Part shown: positions 17,700-28,228 of the stretch, piece by piece | How positions within the stretch are numbered: the first letter of the stretch is position 1 | Layout of the letters: each line of letters opens with the position of its first letter | Source: Gemmobacter nectariphilus DSM 15620 | GTDB taxonomy: Bacteria; Pseudomonadota; Alphaproteobacteria; Rhodobacterales; Rhodobacteraceae | Direction of reading: 5' to 3' | Length of the DNA stretch: 64,000 bases | Assembly (NCBI RefSeq): GCF_000429765.1 | Contig: NZ_KE386949.1 | Coordinates: 386,815 to 450,814 of the forward strand | Notes under the pieces: generated by a model | The model's input: the letters and a program-made list of their open reading frames with translations, nothing else | What the model was told of the DNA's origin: nothing | The model's database searches: none | Position numbers and translations under genes: made by a program

Positions 17700-17717
17700 G
17701 CGTGATCGCAGCGTGAT
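17700..17717 (+). promoter_or_regulatory. Candidate SARP-type direct repeat in the divergent promoter
   Basis: GCGTGAT occurs at 17700-17706 and again at 17711-17717, separated by CGCA. This is a 7-base repeat with 11-base periodicity. On the minus strand an AATCAT -10-like element (17689-17684) follows the repeat after 10 bases, so the leftward operon is the better target. Confidence 0.4.
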
Positions 17718-17742
17718 TGCGCCGGCGCGGCAGGAGACAACG

Positions 17743-18753
17743 GTGAGGCCAGAGGATTTCGCAGCTGCTGCCATGGCGTTGCAGGCCGGCGCGGCCCAGG
17801 TGGCCATCGCGGGGTTTCCCGGCGGACTGGGCGCGGCAATGGCGGCTCATGCGGCCCTGGCCGGTGGCTGCACCGGGCTGTTCCTTGCCCGCCCGCCGCT
17901 GGCCCCTGGCGCGGTGATCTGCGGTGCCAGTCACGCGCCACTGCCCGGCCAGCGCGCCCATGCCGCCGGGATTGGCCCGACCCCGCAGGCCGCCTTTGCC
18001 CGCGCCATGGGCGAGGTGGCCGAGGCGCGGGCGCTGTATCGCCGCCCGGACGATCCGCGCCTTGCCGCAGATGGCCGCCTGCCCGTGATGGATGCGCAGT
18101 TGCGTCCGGCCGGGCGGATCGCCCCCGATGGCCTGCTGCGCGGGCCGGTCGGGGCTGCCGATGGCACGGGGCTTGGCGCCGGTCCCGACACGGCCACCGC
18201 CGCGCGATCCGCCCGGCACGAGGCCATCGAGCGCCACGCGATCGCCCTGTGGTTTGCAGCCAGGGCCCCTGCCCGCCCCCTGCCCGCGCCGCCCGCGGCC
18301 CTTGCGCTTGAAGCCGCGCTGCGGGGCGCCAGCCCGGCGCCTCGGCTGCGCTATCTGCTCTTGCCAGGTGCCTCGGCGGGGCTGGTGGTGATTGCGGCGC
18401 TGTCCGCAGGTCCCTGGGGGGTGATTCCAGGATATGGCTGCGCCGCCAGCCTCGCCGAGGCAGCCTGCAAGGCCGCGACCGAGGCCGTGATGGGCGAATT
18501 CGCCCTGCATCTGGAACAGCGCGCCTTGCACGAACAGGGCATTACACCGCCGCCGGGCGGGTTCGGCGCACGCGCCGCGCTGCTGGCGCGCCGGCCTGAC
18601 CTGACCGACCCGGACCAGGGCCCTGGCCCCGTGCCGGGCCCCGATTGCCAGCCACGCTTTGCCGTCCTGTCGTTGCCCGGCGACGGGCTGGTCGTGCTGC
18701 GCGCGCTGGCACCAGGGCTGCTGGTGCCCATGGGGACCCCCGGCCCGGTGTGA
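17743..18753 (+). CDS. YcaO-domain protein (putative ATP-dependent peptide-backbone modifying enzyme)
   Basis: This 336-residue protein shows the three landmarks of the YcaO fold: a first segment GIGPTPQAAFARAMGEVAEA (77-96), the ATP-binding Sx3Ex2ER motif in SARHEAIER (156-164) preceded by GTGLGAG, and a third segment GYGCAASLAEAACKAATEAV (230-249). The C-terminus is Pro-rich (VPMGTPGPV), as in cyclodehydratases that need a PxPxP-like end. YcaO enzymes activate peptide amides with ATP to make azolines, thioamides or amidines. No E1-like or ocin-ThiF partner is visible nearby. The start is GTG 17743, with AGGAG six bases upstream. It is divergent from the peroxidase operon with a 110-base shared promoter. 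The substrate is unknown; the NHLP-like protein is the best local candidate. Confidence 0.82.
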   Translation: MRPEDFAAAAMALQAGAAQVAIAGFPGGLGAAMAAHAALAGGCTGLFLARPPLAPGAVICGASHAPLPGQRAHAAGIGPTPQAAFARAMGEVAEARALYRRPDDPRLAADGRLPVMDAQLRPAGRIAPDGLLRGPVGAADGTGLGAGPDTATAARSARHEAIERHAIALWFAARAPARPLPAPPAALALEAALRGASPAPRLRYLLLPGASAGLVVIAALSAGPWGVIPGYGCAASLAEAACKAATEAVMGEFALHLEQRALHEQGITPPPGGFGARAALLARRPDLTDPDQGPGPVPGPDCQPRFAVLSLPGDGLVVLRALAPGLLVPMGTPGPV

Positions 18754-19064
18754 CCGCTCGGGCCGCGCGCGCAAGGGTCCGGCCCAGAGGCGGGCATTGC
18801 GCGAACCACGCGGGGGACGCGTCGGTCCCCTGCGATCCAGACCCGGATCCGGGGCAAAGCCCTGCCGCGCGATCGCGCCGCGCATCAGCCGTGCCACAAG
18901 GATCGTGCGCCGGTCACTGGAATCCCCCCCCCGCTTCGCCCCGATGCTGCCGTGCGCCCGAACCAATGATCCCGACAACATCTTGTGGGTGCCGCGCGGC
19001 CTTTGCCGCGTGACATCATCCTCTGGATCGTCCCCCGGCCGATCTGCCCCCCGTTCGGGGGGGG
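18754..19064. other. 311-base gap after the YcaO gene
   Basis: No gene is supported. A hairpin at 18809-18834 (10-bp stem with one mismatch, 6-base loop) could end YcaO transcription, but no T run follows. The stretch just before 19065 is G/C runs without a recognisable promoter. Confidence 0.5.
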
Positions 19065-21284
19065 ATGCGCCCCCGGATTTTCACGCTACCTTGGGAGGAC
19101 GCGATTCTTGGATTCATTGACACCCCCATGCCCCGTTGGCTGACCTCTCCGATTTTTCTGCTCATGGCCGCCGTGGCCCCTGGCCTGCTGGCCGTCGCGG
19201 CAACGCTGGTGATCGCGCTTGGCCAACCCTGGCTTGGCGTGACACTTGGGCCCGATCCGGATGGAGGGGCGGTCAGGATCATCGAGGTTGACCCCACCGG
19301 CCCGGCCGGCCTTGCGGGACTGACGCCCGGAACACGGCTGATCAGTGTGGCGGCGGTGCCGCTCGATGGCGGGGATCTGATCGAAGAGCCCGACATGCTG
19401 GCCAGTTTCGCGGCCTATGATCGCTTCATCGCGCGTCAGGGCCAGCTGGCCGGTGCGCTGCGCGATCCGGCCGGGGTGCGGCTGACCACCGGCGCGGGGC
19501 CCCATGACTTGCCCGGCCCGCTGCCAACCCGTCCGTTCTGGACGCTGCCCGCCGTGTTCTGGATCCAGCTGTTTGTCGGCCTGTTCGGCTATTGCGCCGG
19601 AAGCTGGGTGCTGGGCCTGCGCCATAGCTGGGCCGAGCGGTTCCTGTGGCTGGCGGGGGTGGGGCTGATGCTGTCCGCCCATGCCGCAGCCGTCTATTCC
19701 ACGCGCGAGCTGGCGCTGCCGGCGGCGGAATTCCGGATCCTGTCGGGGCTGAACCATCTGGGCGCCCTGATCTTCGGGGCCGGGATGATCGGGCTGTTCC
19801 TGTCCTACCCTGCCCGCCTGGTGCCCTCGCACTGGCTATGGACACCATCGGCGGGGCTGGGGCTGTGGTGGCTGGCGAACCAGATGCGGCTGCTGCCGGA
19901 CCCGGCTTTGGGGTTCCAGTTGCCGGTTGTCATCGCGCTTGGCGCGATCGCGGTCTGCGTGGCGTTGCAGTATCGCGCCGCACGCGGCGATCCACGGGGC
20001 CGCGCGGCCTTGCGGTGGTTCGGGCTGGCAGTGCTGATCGGGGCCGGGGCCTTTGTCATCACCGTGATCTTTCCGATCCTGCTGCATCTGGATGCCCCGC
20101 TTTCGCAGGGCTTTGCCTTCCTGTTCTTCCTGCCGATCTACGGGGGCCTTGCGCTGGGGGTCGCGCGCTATCGGCTGTTCGAGCTGGAGGACTGGGCCTT
20201 TCGCATCCTGTTCTACCTTGGCGGCATGATGCTGCTGCTGATACTGGATGCCGCGCTGATCGTCATGATCGCGATGGAACGCGCGCCGGCCTTTGGCCTG
20301 TCGCTTCTGGCCGTTTCACTGCTGTATCTGCCCATGCGCGACGGCCTTGCGCGGCGGTTCATGCGCCGCCGGACCGAGGTTTCGGGCACGCTGTTCCGCC
20401 AGATCACCGATGTGGCCCTGACCCCGCCCGGCGCCTCGCGGCTGGAGAGGTGGCAGGCGCTGCTGACCGGGGTGTTCGACCCGCTGCACATCCGCCCGCT
20501 GACCCGCTCGCCCCAGGCCGCCACGCTGGCCGAAGATGGCGCCATGCTGGACATTCCGGCGGTCGACTCGTTGCCGGCCCTGCGACTGGAATGGGCGCGG
20601 CACGGGCGGGCGCTGTATTCGTCGCACGATCAGGCGCTGGCGTCGGAAATGGTCTCGATGCTGGATCAGGCCGCCGCCAGCCGCCGCGCCTATGAAACCG
20701 GCGTCACCGAGGAACGCGCCCGCATCGCGCAGGACATGCACGACAACATCGGCATCCAGCTGATGGGCGCGCTGCATTCGGCCTCGGCCGAGCGCAAGGA
20801 TGCGCTGATCCGCGAGACGCTCAGCGATCTGCGCGACATCATCTCGAATGCCAACCGCGCCGATCTGGGGCTGGACGAGCTGCTGGCCGATCTGCGGGCC
20901 ACCCTGGGCGAGCATCTGTCGGCGGTCGGCATCGCGCTGGACTGGTCGGTGCAAGGCGATGGGCCGGCCCGGCTGGCCCCCCGTCAGGCCCATGCGCTGC
21001 GCTCGATCCTGCGCGAAGGTGTCAGCAACGCCCTGCGCCATTCCGGCGCCGCGCGGGTGGCGGTGACGGTGCGGGCGGCCCCCGACCGGCTGCATGTGAC
21101 GATCGAGGATGATGGCCGGGGCATGGCCGGCGCCTCGCCTGCGCCGGGGGGCGGCAACGGGCTGTCCAACATGCGCTCGCGCGCCGCCGGTCTGGGCGGC
21201 GAGATCAGCCTTGAGACAACAGCGCAGGGCGGAACCCGCGTGCGCGCAACCCTGCCCGTCACCCGCGTGGAGACCCCGGCATGA
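19065..21284 (+). CDS. PDZ-containing membrane histidine kinase (NarL/DesK-type)
   Basis: A 739-residue sensor kinase. After a first membrane helix comes a PDZ-like stretch (WLGVTLGPDP, then PTGPAGLAGLTPGTRLI, about 48-100). About eight more helices (175-430) follow, then the HisKA_3 dimerisation motif ERARIAQDMHDNIGIQL with the phosphorylated His near 560, and a HATPase domain with EDDGRGM and GNGLSNMRSRAAGLGG. Its stop overlaps the response regulator start, so the two form a pair. The start is uncertain: ATG 19065 follows only a G run, and ATG 19128 at the first membrane helix is an alternative. The signal sensed is unknown. Confidence 0.88.
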   Translation: MRPRIFTLPWEDAILGFIDTPMPRWLTSPIFLLMAAVAPGLLAVAATLVIALGQPWLGVTLGPDPDGGAVRIIEVDPTGPAGLAGLTPGTRLISVAAVPLDGGDLIEEPDMLASFAAYDRFIARQGQLAGALRDPAGVRLTTGAGPHDLPGPLPTRPFWTLPAVFWIQLFVGLFGYCAGSWVLGLRHSWAERFLWLAGVGLMLSAHAAAVYSTRELALPAAEFRILSGLNHLGALIFGAGMIGLFLSYPARLVPSHWLWTPSAGLGLWWLANQMRLLPDPALGFQLPVVIALGAIAVCVALQYRAARGDPRGRAALRWFGLAVLIGAGAFVITVIFPILLHLDAPLSQGFAFLFFLPIYGGLALGVARYRLFELEDWAFRILFYLGGMMLLLILDAALIVMIAMERAPAFGLSLLAVSLLYLPMRDGLARRFMRRRTEVSGTLFRQITDVALTPPGASRLERWQALLTGVFDPLHIRPLTRSPQAATLAEDGAMLDIPAVDSLPALRLEWARHGRALYSSHDQALASEMVSMLDQAAASRRAYETGVTEERARIAQDMHDNIGIQLMGALHSASAERKDALIRETLSDLRDIISNANRADLGLDELLADLRATLGEHLSAVGIALDWSVQGDGPARLAPRQAHALRSILREGVSNALRHSGAARVAVTVRAAPDRLHVTIEDDGRGMAGASPAPGGGNGLSNMRSRAAGLGGEISLETTAQGGTRVRATLPVTRVETPA

Positions 21285-21931
21285 GATCGGTCCTGATTGT
21301 CGAGGATGTTGCCGAAACCCGCCGCTGGCTGGGCGCGATCGTGCATGCCGCCTATCCCGGCGCCCGCCTGACCGAGGCCGCGACCCTGCGCGCGGCCCAA
21401 GGCCACCTGCGCGACAGCTTCGATCTGGCGCTGATCGACCTTGGCCTGCCGGACGGTAGCGGGCTGGATGTGCTGCGCGCGCTGCGCAACCAGCAAAGCG
21501 GGGCGCTGTGTGTCGTGACCACCGCGATGGGCGACGATGCCAGCATCGTGGCGGCCCTGTCCTCGGGGGCCGATGGCTATCTGCTCAAGGAACAGCCCGC
21601 CGAGGTTCTGTCGCGCCAGTTGCTGCAACTGGCCACCGGGGTGCCCGCCCTGTCGCCTGCGGTCGCCCGGCGCATCATGGAACATTTCCGCCTGACCGGC
21701 CCTGCCGCCGCCCCCGACGCCAACCTGACCCAGCGCGAGACCGAGGTTCTGGGCCTGATCGGGCGCGGGATGCGCAATACCGAGGTCGCAGCGGCCCTTG
21801 GTCTGGCCGAAACCACGGTCGCCGGCTATATCAAGGCAATCTATCGCAAGCTGGGGATTTCCTCGCGCGCCGAAGCCTCGTGGCATGCGACCCGCATGGG
21901 CCTTGCCGCCCGCCCGGCGGGCGAGGGATAG
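21281..21931 (+). CDS. LuxR/NarL-family response regulator
   Basis: The 216-residue partner of the upstream kinase. The receiver domain (1-120) has the acidic pair in VLIVEDV and the phospho-acceptor Asp in LALIDLGLPDGSG (near 53), then a conserved Lys in LLKEQ. The LuxR-type helix-turn-helix is at about 150-210 (LTQRETEVLGLIGRGMRNTE). Proteins of this type bind DNA as dimers after phosphorylation. Neither its targets nor any link to the YcaO cluster can be read from sequence. Confidence 0.92.
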   Translation: MRSVLIVEDVAETRRWLGAIVHAAYPGARLTEAATLRAAQGHLRDSFDLALIDLGLPDGSGLDVLRALRNQQSGALCVVTTAMGDDASIVAALSSGADGYLLKEQPAEVLSRQLLQLATGVPALSPAVARRIMEHFRLTGPAAAPDANLTQRETEVLGLIGRGMRNTEVAAALGLAETTVAGYIKAIYRKLGISSRAEASWHATRMGLAARPAGEG

Positions 21932-21984
21932 ATCAGGTGCCGCAACGGATTCCCTTTTTGGTCCGCCCGGCATAAGGTGCGCGC

Positions 21985-23523
21985 ATGAATGCGCTGCCCG
22001 CCGTCACCTTTTCCGACGACCAGGCCGAAGCCCATGACCGGGTTTCGGCCCTTTTGCAGTCGGCGGGGGTCGATCTGGACAACGGGCTTTTGCTGCCTGC
22101 GGACGGGCCGGGGGGCGGGGTGCTGGCCGTCACCGGCAAGGCCGGATCGGGCAAGACGATGCTGCTGGCCACGCTGGTCAAGGCACTGACCGAGGCCGGG
22201 CTGGAGCTGGTCTCGGGCGATTACGAAGGGCGGCGCAAGAAAGACCGGCGCACGCTGGCCGTGCTGGCCCCCACCAACAAGGCCGCCAGCGTGCTGCGCT
22301 CGCGCGGGGTGCCGGCGACCACCATTCACCGCATCCTCTATACCCCGATCTACGCGCCGGAATATGAACGACTGGCCGAATGGCTGGCCGGCACGGGCGA
22401 GCGGCCGGTGATGGAGGAGCTGACCGATCTTGCGCTGGACCGCGCCAAGGCGTTCTACGAGACGGTCAAGTCGATCCCCGGCGCGCTGGCGGCCGCCGGC
22501 CTGCGCGGCAGCGATTTCATCAAGGGCTGGAAGCGGCGGGAAGAGCCGCTGGACATCGGCTTTGTCGATGAAAGTTCCATGCTGGACGAGCGGCAGTTCG
22601 AAGACCTGAAAGAGATCTTCCCCACCCTGGTGCTGTTTGGCGACCCGGCGCAGCTGGCCCCGGTCGGCCTGTCGGGCGAGATGGTGTTTGACCGCCTGAA
22701 ACCCGAGCGGCGCATTCACCTCAATCGCATCCACCGCCAGCAGGACGGCAACCCGATCCTTGATCTGGCCCATGCGCTGGCCGATCCCGATCTTGGGTTC
22801 GAGGATTTCGAGCGCATGGTCGAACGCGCTGCGCGCAATGACGATCGGGTGCATCTGGCCCAGCGCGTGGACAGCGACCTGATGGCCCGCTCGCCCGTGC
22901 TGGTCTGGCGCAATGCGACGCGGATCCGGCTGATCACCGCCTTTCGCGCGGCGCATGGCGCACCGGAGACCGAACTGCTGCCCGGCGAGCCGCTGATATG
23001 CGACGGGATCGAGCTGCCGCTGAAGCATCGCAAGAAGCGCATCGACCTGGAGGCACGCGGGCTGATCAAGGGGGCGCAGGTCATCTATCTGGGCCCCGGC
23101 AAGCGCGACGGCTTTGCCCGCCTGCATGTATTTGGTGCCGAAGAGCCGCAGATCTCGGCCGCCTCGATCATCAAGATCGAAAAGCCGGACGAGGAAGAGC
23201 CCTTCATCCCGTCGGCCGCGCGGATGGGGGCGGCGTTCCTGCATGGCGCTGCGGTGACGATTCACAAGGCGCAGGGCAGCCAGTGGCCCGAGGTGCAGGT
23301 CTTTGCCCCCGACCTGTGGGCTGCTGCGGCGGCCGGGCGGTCCGAGGCCGGGATCCCGCTGTGGAAGCGGCTGGCCTATGTGGCGATCACCCGGGCGGAA
23401 ACCCGGCTGCACTGGGTGGTCCGCAACCGGCTGGCCCGCCCGCAGCATCCCCTGTCGGTCGACGATCTGCGTGGCCCGGCGGCACCCTTTGCGCTGGAGG
23501 CGACAACCGAAGACCAGGAGTGA
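21985..23523 (+). CDS. RecD-like / UvrD_C_2 superfamily 1 DNA helicase
   Basis: A 512-residue ATP-dependent helicase. Motif I is TGKAGSGKTM (about 48-57), motif Ia LAPTNKAA, motif II (Walker B) FVDESSML (about 194), motif III FGDPAQLAPVG, and the C-terminal UvrD_C_2 part has HKAQGSQWPEV and YVAITRAETRLHWV. It is close to the RecD2/exonuclease V alpha-like proteins but lacks the N-terminal domain of RecD2. A DNA-repair or replication role is inferred from the family. A terminator-like hairpin follows. Confidence 0.88.
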   Translation: MNALPAVTFSDDQAEAHDRVSALLQSAGVDLDNGLLLPADGPGGGVLAVTGKAGSGKTMLLATLVKALTEAGLELVSGDYEGRRKKDRRTLAVLAPTNKAASVLRSRGVPATTIHRILYTPIYAPEYERLAEWLAGTGERPVMEELTDLALDRAKAFYETVKSIPGALAAAGLRGSDFIKGWKRREEPLDIGFVDESSMLDERQFEDLKEIFPTLVLFGDPAQLAPVGLSGEMVFDRLKPERRIHLNRIHRQQDGNPILDLAHALADPDLGFEDFERMVERAARNDDRVHLAQRVDSDLMARSPVLVWRNATRIRLITAFRAAHGAPETELLPGEPLICDGIELPLKHRKKRIDLEARGLIKGAQVIYLGPGKRDGFARLHVFGAEEPQISAASIIKIEKPDEEEPFIPSAARMGAAFLHGAAVTIHKAQGSQWPEVQVFAPDLWAAAAAGRSEAGIPLWKRLAYVAITRAETRLHWVVRNRLARPQHPLSVDDLRGPAAPFALEATTEDQE

Positions 23524-23558
23524 TCGGGCGGTGCCGTGCGGCTGGTTGTCACCCTCGC

Positions 23559-23577
23559 AGGGGGCATTCTGCCCCCT
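23559..23577 (+). terminator. Hairpin after the helicase gene
   Basis: AGGGGGC (23559-23565) pairs with GCCCCCT (23571-23577) around ATTCT, followed by CTT. A short T run makes this a moderate terminator candidate. Confidence 0.5.
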
Positions 23578-23589
23578 CTTGGCCTTGCA

Positions 23590-23630
23590 GCCAATTCACC
23601 CCCGGAGGGTATTTGAAAAAAGGCAAAGAG
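23590..23630 (+). repeat. Dispersed short repeat, copy C
   Basis: Holds the core with one change (GTATTTGAAAAAAGGCAAAG, 23609-23628). Its left flank GCCAATTCACCCC is shared with copy E at 56381-56413, which shows that the repeat unit is about 40 bases long. Confidence 0.75.
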
Positions 23631-23744
23631 TGGCGGTCGTTTCCCGGTCCTGCGATGCCGATTGGCGCTGGCGCCGATTGACCTGCAGGGCCGATTGATT
23701 CAGCATGATCCCGCGCGCGCGGCCGGGCACGGAAGGTTTCAGCC

Positions 23745-24512
23745 ATGGAATTCAGCATCAACATTACCCGCCCCGAGGGCGATCCGAAATCGGGGCCGAT
23801 CACTGTTGGGTGGTTCCTGAGCGAGGACAAGGGCGCGGTGATGTATTACCCGCCCGAGCGGGTCAGCTTTCGCCAGACCAACCGCACGCATTCCAAGTCG
23901 GCCGCCCGCTGCCCTGGGGTGATCCAGCTGGAAAGCCGCTATTTCATGGTGCGCTGCCCGTTCGATCTGCACATCGGCTTTGGCCGCGATGCCAAGGGGG
24001 TGCCGCATCTGATCAACCGCGCCGGGCCAGCGGGGGCTGTGCGGTCGAACAAGCTGGGGCAGGTGCTGACCCTGGTGAACGAGGTCGAATGGCGCTATCC
24101 CGACCGGCCGACGGTGCAACTGTCGCTGCCCTACTGCTTCGTGGCCGAGGAGATGTGCTATATCACCCAGCTGGACGCTTTTGCCCATTACCGTCCCGTG
24201 CCGCTGCCGGGCACCATCTTTGGCGGGCGCTTTCCGATTCATGCCTGGGTGCGGCCGCTGATGTGGGCGTTCGAATGGCACGACACCAGCAAGGATCTGG
24301 TGATCAAGCGCGGCGATCCGCTGTTCTATTGCCAGTTCGAGGGCGACGGCCCCGACCGCCCGATCCAGGTGGTCGAGGTCGAGCGCACGCCCGAGATCGA
24401 GACCTGGGTTCAGCAGATGTCGGGCGTGGTGAACTATGTCAACCAGACCTTCGGCCTGTTCAAGGCGGCCGAGGCGCTGCGGCCGGCAGAGCTGTTGAAG
24501 CCGAAGAAATAG
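23745..24512 (+). CDS. Conserved-looking protein of unknown function
   Basis: I do not recognise the family with confidence. The 255-residue protein has no signal peptide and no membrane helix. It is rich in aromatic residues (for example MWAFEWHD and HAWVRPLM) and contains RYFMVRCPFDLHIGFGRD and LPYCFVAEEMCYITQ. Its codon use and length suggest a real gene. The aromatic beta-rich pattern recalls cupin- or oxygenase-like folds, but no metal-ligand motif is evident. It stands alone between a repeat element and map. Confidence 0.75.
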   Translation: MEFSINITRPEGDPKSGPITVGWFLSEDKGAVMYYPPERVSFRQTNRTHSKSAARCPGVIQLESRYFMVRCPFDLHIGFGRDAKGVPHLINRAGPAGAVRSNKLGQVLTLVNEVEWRYPDRPTVQLSLPYCFVAEEMCYITQLDAFAHYRPVPLPGTIFGGRFPIHAWVRPLMWAFEWHDTSKDLVIKRGDPLFYCQFEGDGPDRPIQVVEVERTPEIETWVQQMSGVVNYVNQTFGLFKAAEALRPAELLKPKK

Positions 24513-24584
24513 CAACCCGCCGCCCGTGCCATTGAACGCGCGCCCGATCAGGCGCATATCCTGACGCCTGATGCGGAGCATGGA

Positions 24585-25334
24585 ATGACACTCACCAGCC
24601 AGGACGATCTGGACGGTCTGCAAGAGGTCGGCCGGATCGTGGCCAACACCTTGCACGGCATGGCCAAGGCCATCGAGCCGGGGATGACCACGCGCGAGCT
24701 GGACGATATCGGCCGTGCCATGCTGGAGTCGGCGGGCGCCATCAGCGCCCCGGAACAGACCTATGGCTTTCCAGGAGCCACCTGCATCAGCGTCAACGAG
24801 GAAATTGCCCACGGCATCCCAGGCGATCGGATCATCCGGACCGGAGATCTGGTGAATATCGACGTCTCGGCATCCAGGAACGGGTATTTCGCCGATACGG
24901 GCGCGACATTCCGGTCGGGCCCGGTTCCCCTCGCGCTGGACAAATTGTGCCGCGATGGCAAGCGCGCCATGCAGATCGGCATCGCCCAGGTTGGCGCTGA
25001 CAAGCCGCTGGCTGGAATTGGCGCCGCCATCGGGCGCTTTGCCTCGGCGCGCGGCTATACGCTGATCCGGAACCTGGCCAGCCACGGGGTGGGCCGGGCA
25101 CTGCATGAATATCCCGAAGAGATCGCCACCTGGCCGAACCGCCGTGACCGGCGGCGCATTCACAAGGGGTTGGTCCTGACGGTTGAGCCATTACTGTCGA
25201 TGGGCGGACTTTGGGCAACGCAGGGCGACGACGACTGGACGCTTTACGCCGAGCCGCGCGCCCCGGCGGTGCAATACGAACATACCGTCGTTGCGACGGA
25301 TCGGGGCGCCATCATCGTCACCCTGCCCCATTGA
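24585..25334 (+). CDS. map: Type I methionine aminopeptidase
   Basis: Removes N-terminal Met from nascent proteins, in the cytoplasm. The 249 residues contain the five metal ligands in the expected order: Asp in VNIDVSA, Asp in FADTGATF, His in SHGVGRALHE, Glu in LTVEPLLS and Glu in QYEHTVV. SHGVGR replaces the usual GHGVGR, so this may be a divergent second paralogue rather than the main enzyme. It has no operon partner. Confidence 0.88.
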   Translation: MTLTSQDDLDGLQEVGRIVANTLHGMAKAIEPGMTTRELDDIGRAMLESAGAISAPEQTYGFPGATCISVNEEIAHGIPGDRIIRTGDLVNIDVSASRNGYFADTGATFRSGPVPLALDKLCRDGKRAMQIGIAQVGADKPLAGIGAAIGRFASARGYTLIRNLASHGVGRALHEYPEEIATWPNRRDRRRIHKGLVLTVEPLLSMGGLWATQGDDDWTLYAEPRAPAVQYEHTVVATDRGAIIVTLPH

Positions 25335-25496
25335 AACGGGCTGGCGGCGACACGGCACGGATGGCAACCACGCCTCGGCCTTGGGCCGGGGTCTCGACTG
25401 CACCGCTGGGCCAGGTCGGGGGCCGATTGACCCGATCTGGCAAAATCGCCTCTGGCACACTGTCCGGGGTGTTGCATTTCCGCCGCGCCCTCCCCA

Positions 25497-25524
25497 CTTG
25501 AGCCTTGAGGCCGACAGGCCCCGT
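25497..25524 (+). promoter_or_regulatory. Sigma-32-like heat-shock promoter of clpB
   Basis: CTTGAG (25497-25502) and CCCCGT (25519-25524) are separated by 16 bases, about 50 bases before the clpB start. They resemble the RpoH elements CTTGAA and CCCCAT. clpB is a classical RpoH target. Confidence 0.5.
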
Positions 25525-25573
25525 GCCGGAGATCCGGGCGGGCGGGGGCGGCGCTTGAGAAAGGGAGATACCG

Positions 25574-28192
<2,619 letters not shown>

Positions 28193-28198
28193 CTGCAG

Positions 28199-28222
28199 AA
28201 CGGGGGCCTTCGGGCCCCCGTT
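28199..28222. terminator. Bidirectional terminator between clpB and murJ
   Basis: CGGGGGCC-TTCG-GGCCCCCG (28201-28220) is a perfect 8-bp stem with a stable TTCG tetraloop, flanked by AA on the left and TTTACGTTT on the right. It serves the two convergent genes. Confidence 0.85.
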
Positions 28223-28228
28223 TACGTT

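Noticed and set aside
18809-18834. Hairpin after the YcaO gene as a terminator
   Set aside because: One mismatch and no T run; kept only as a note in the gap entry.
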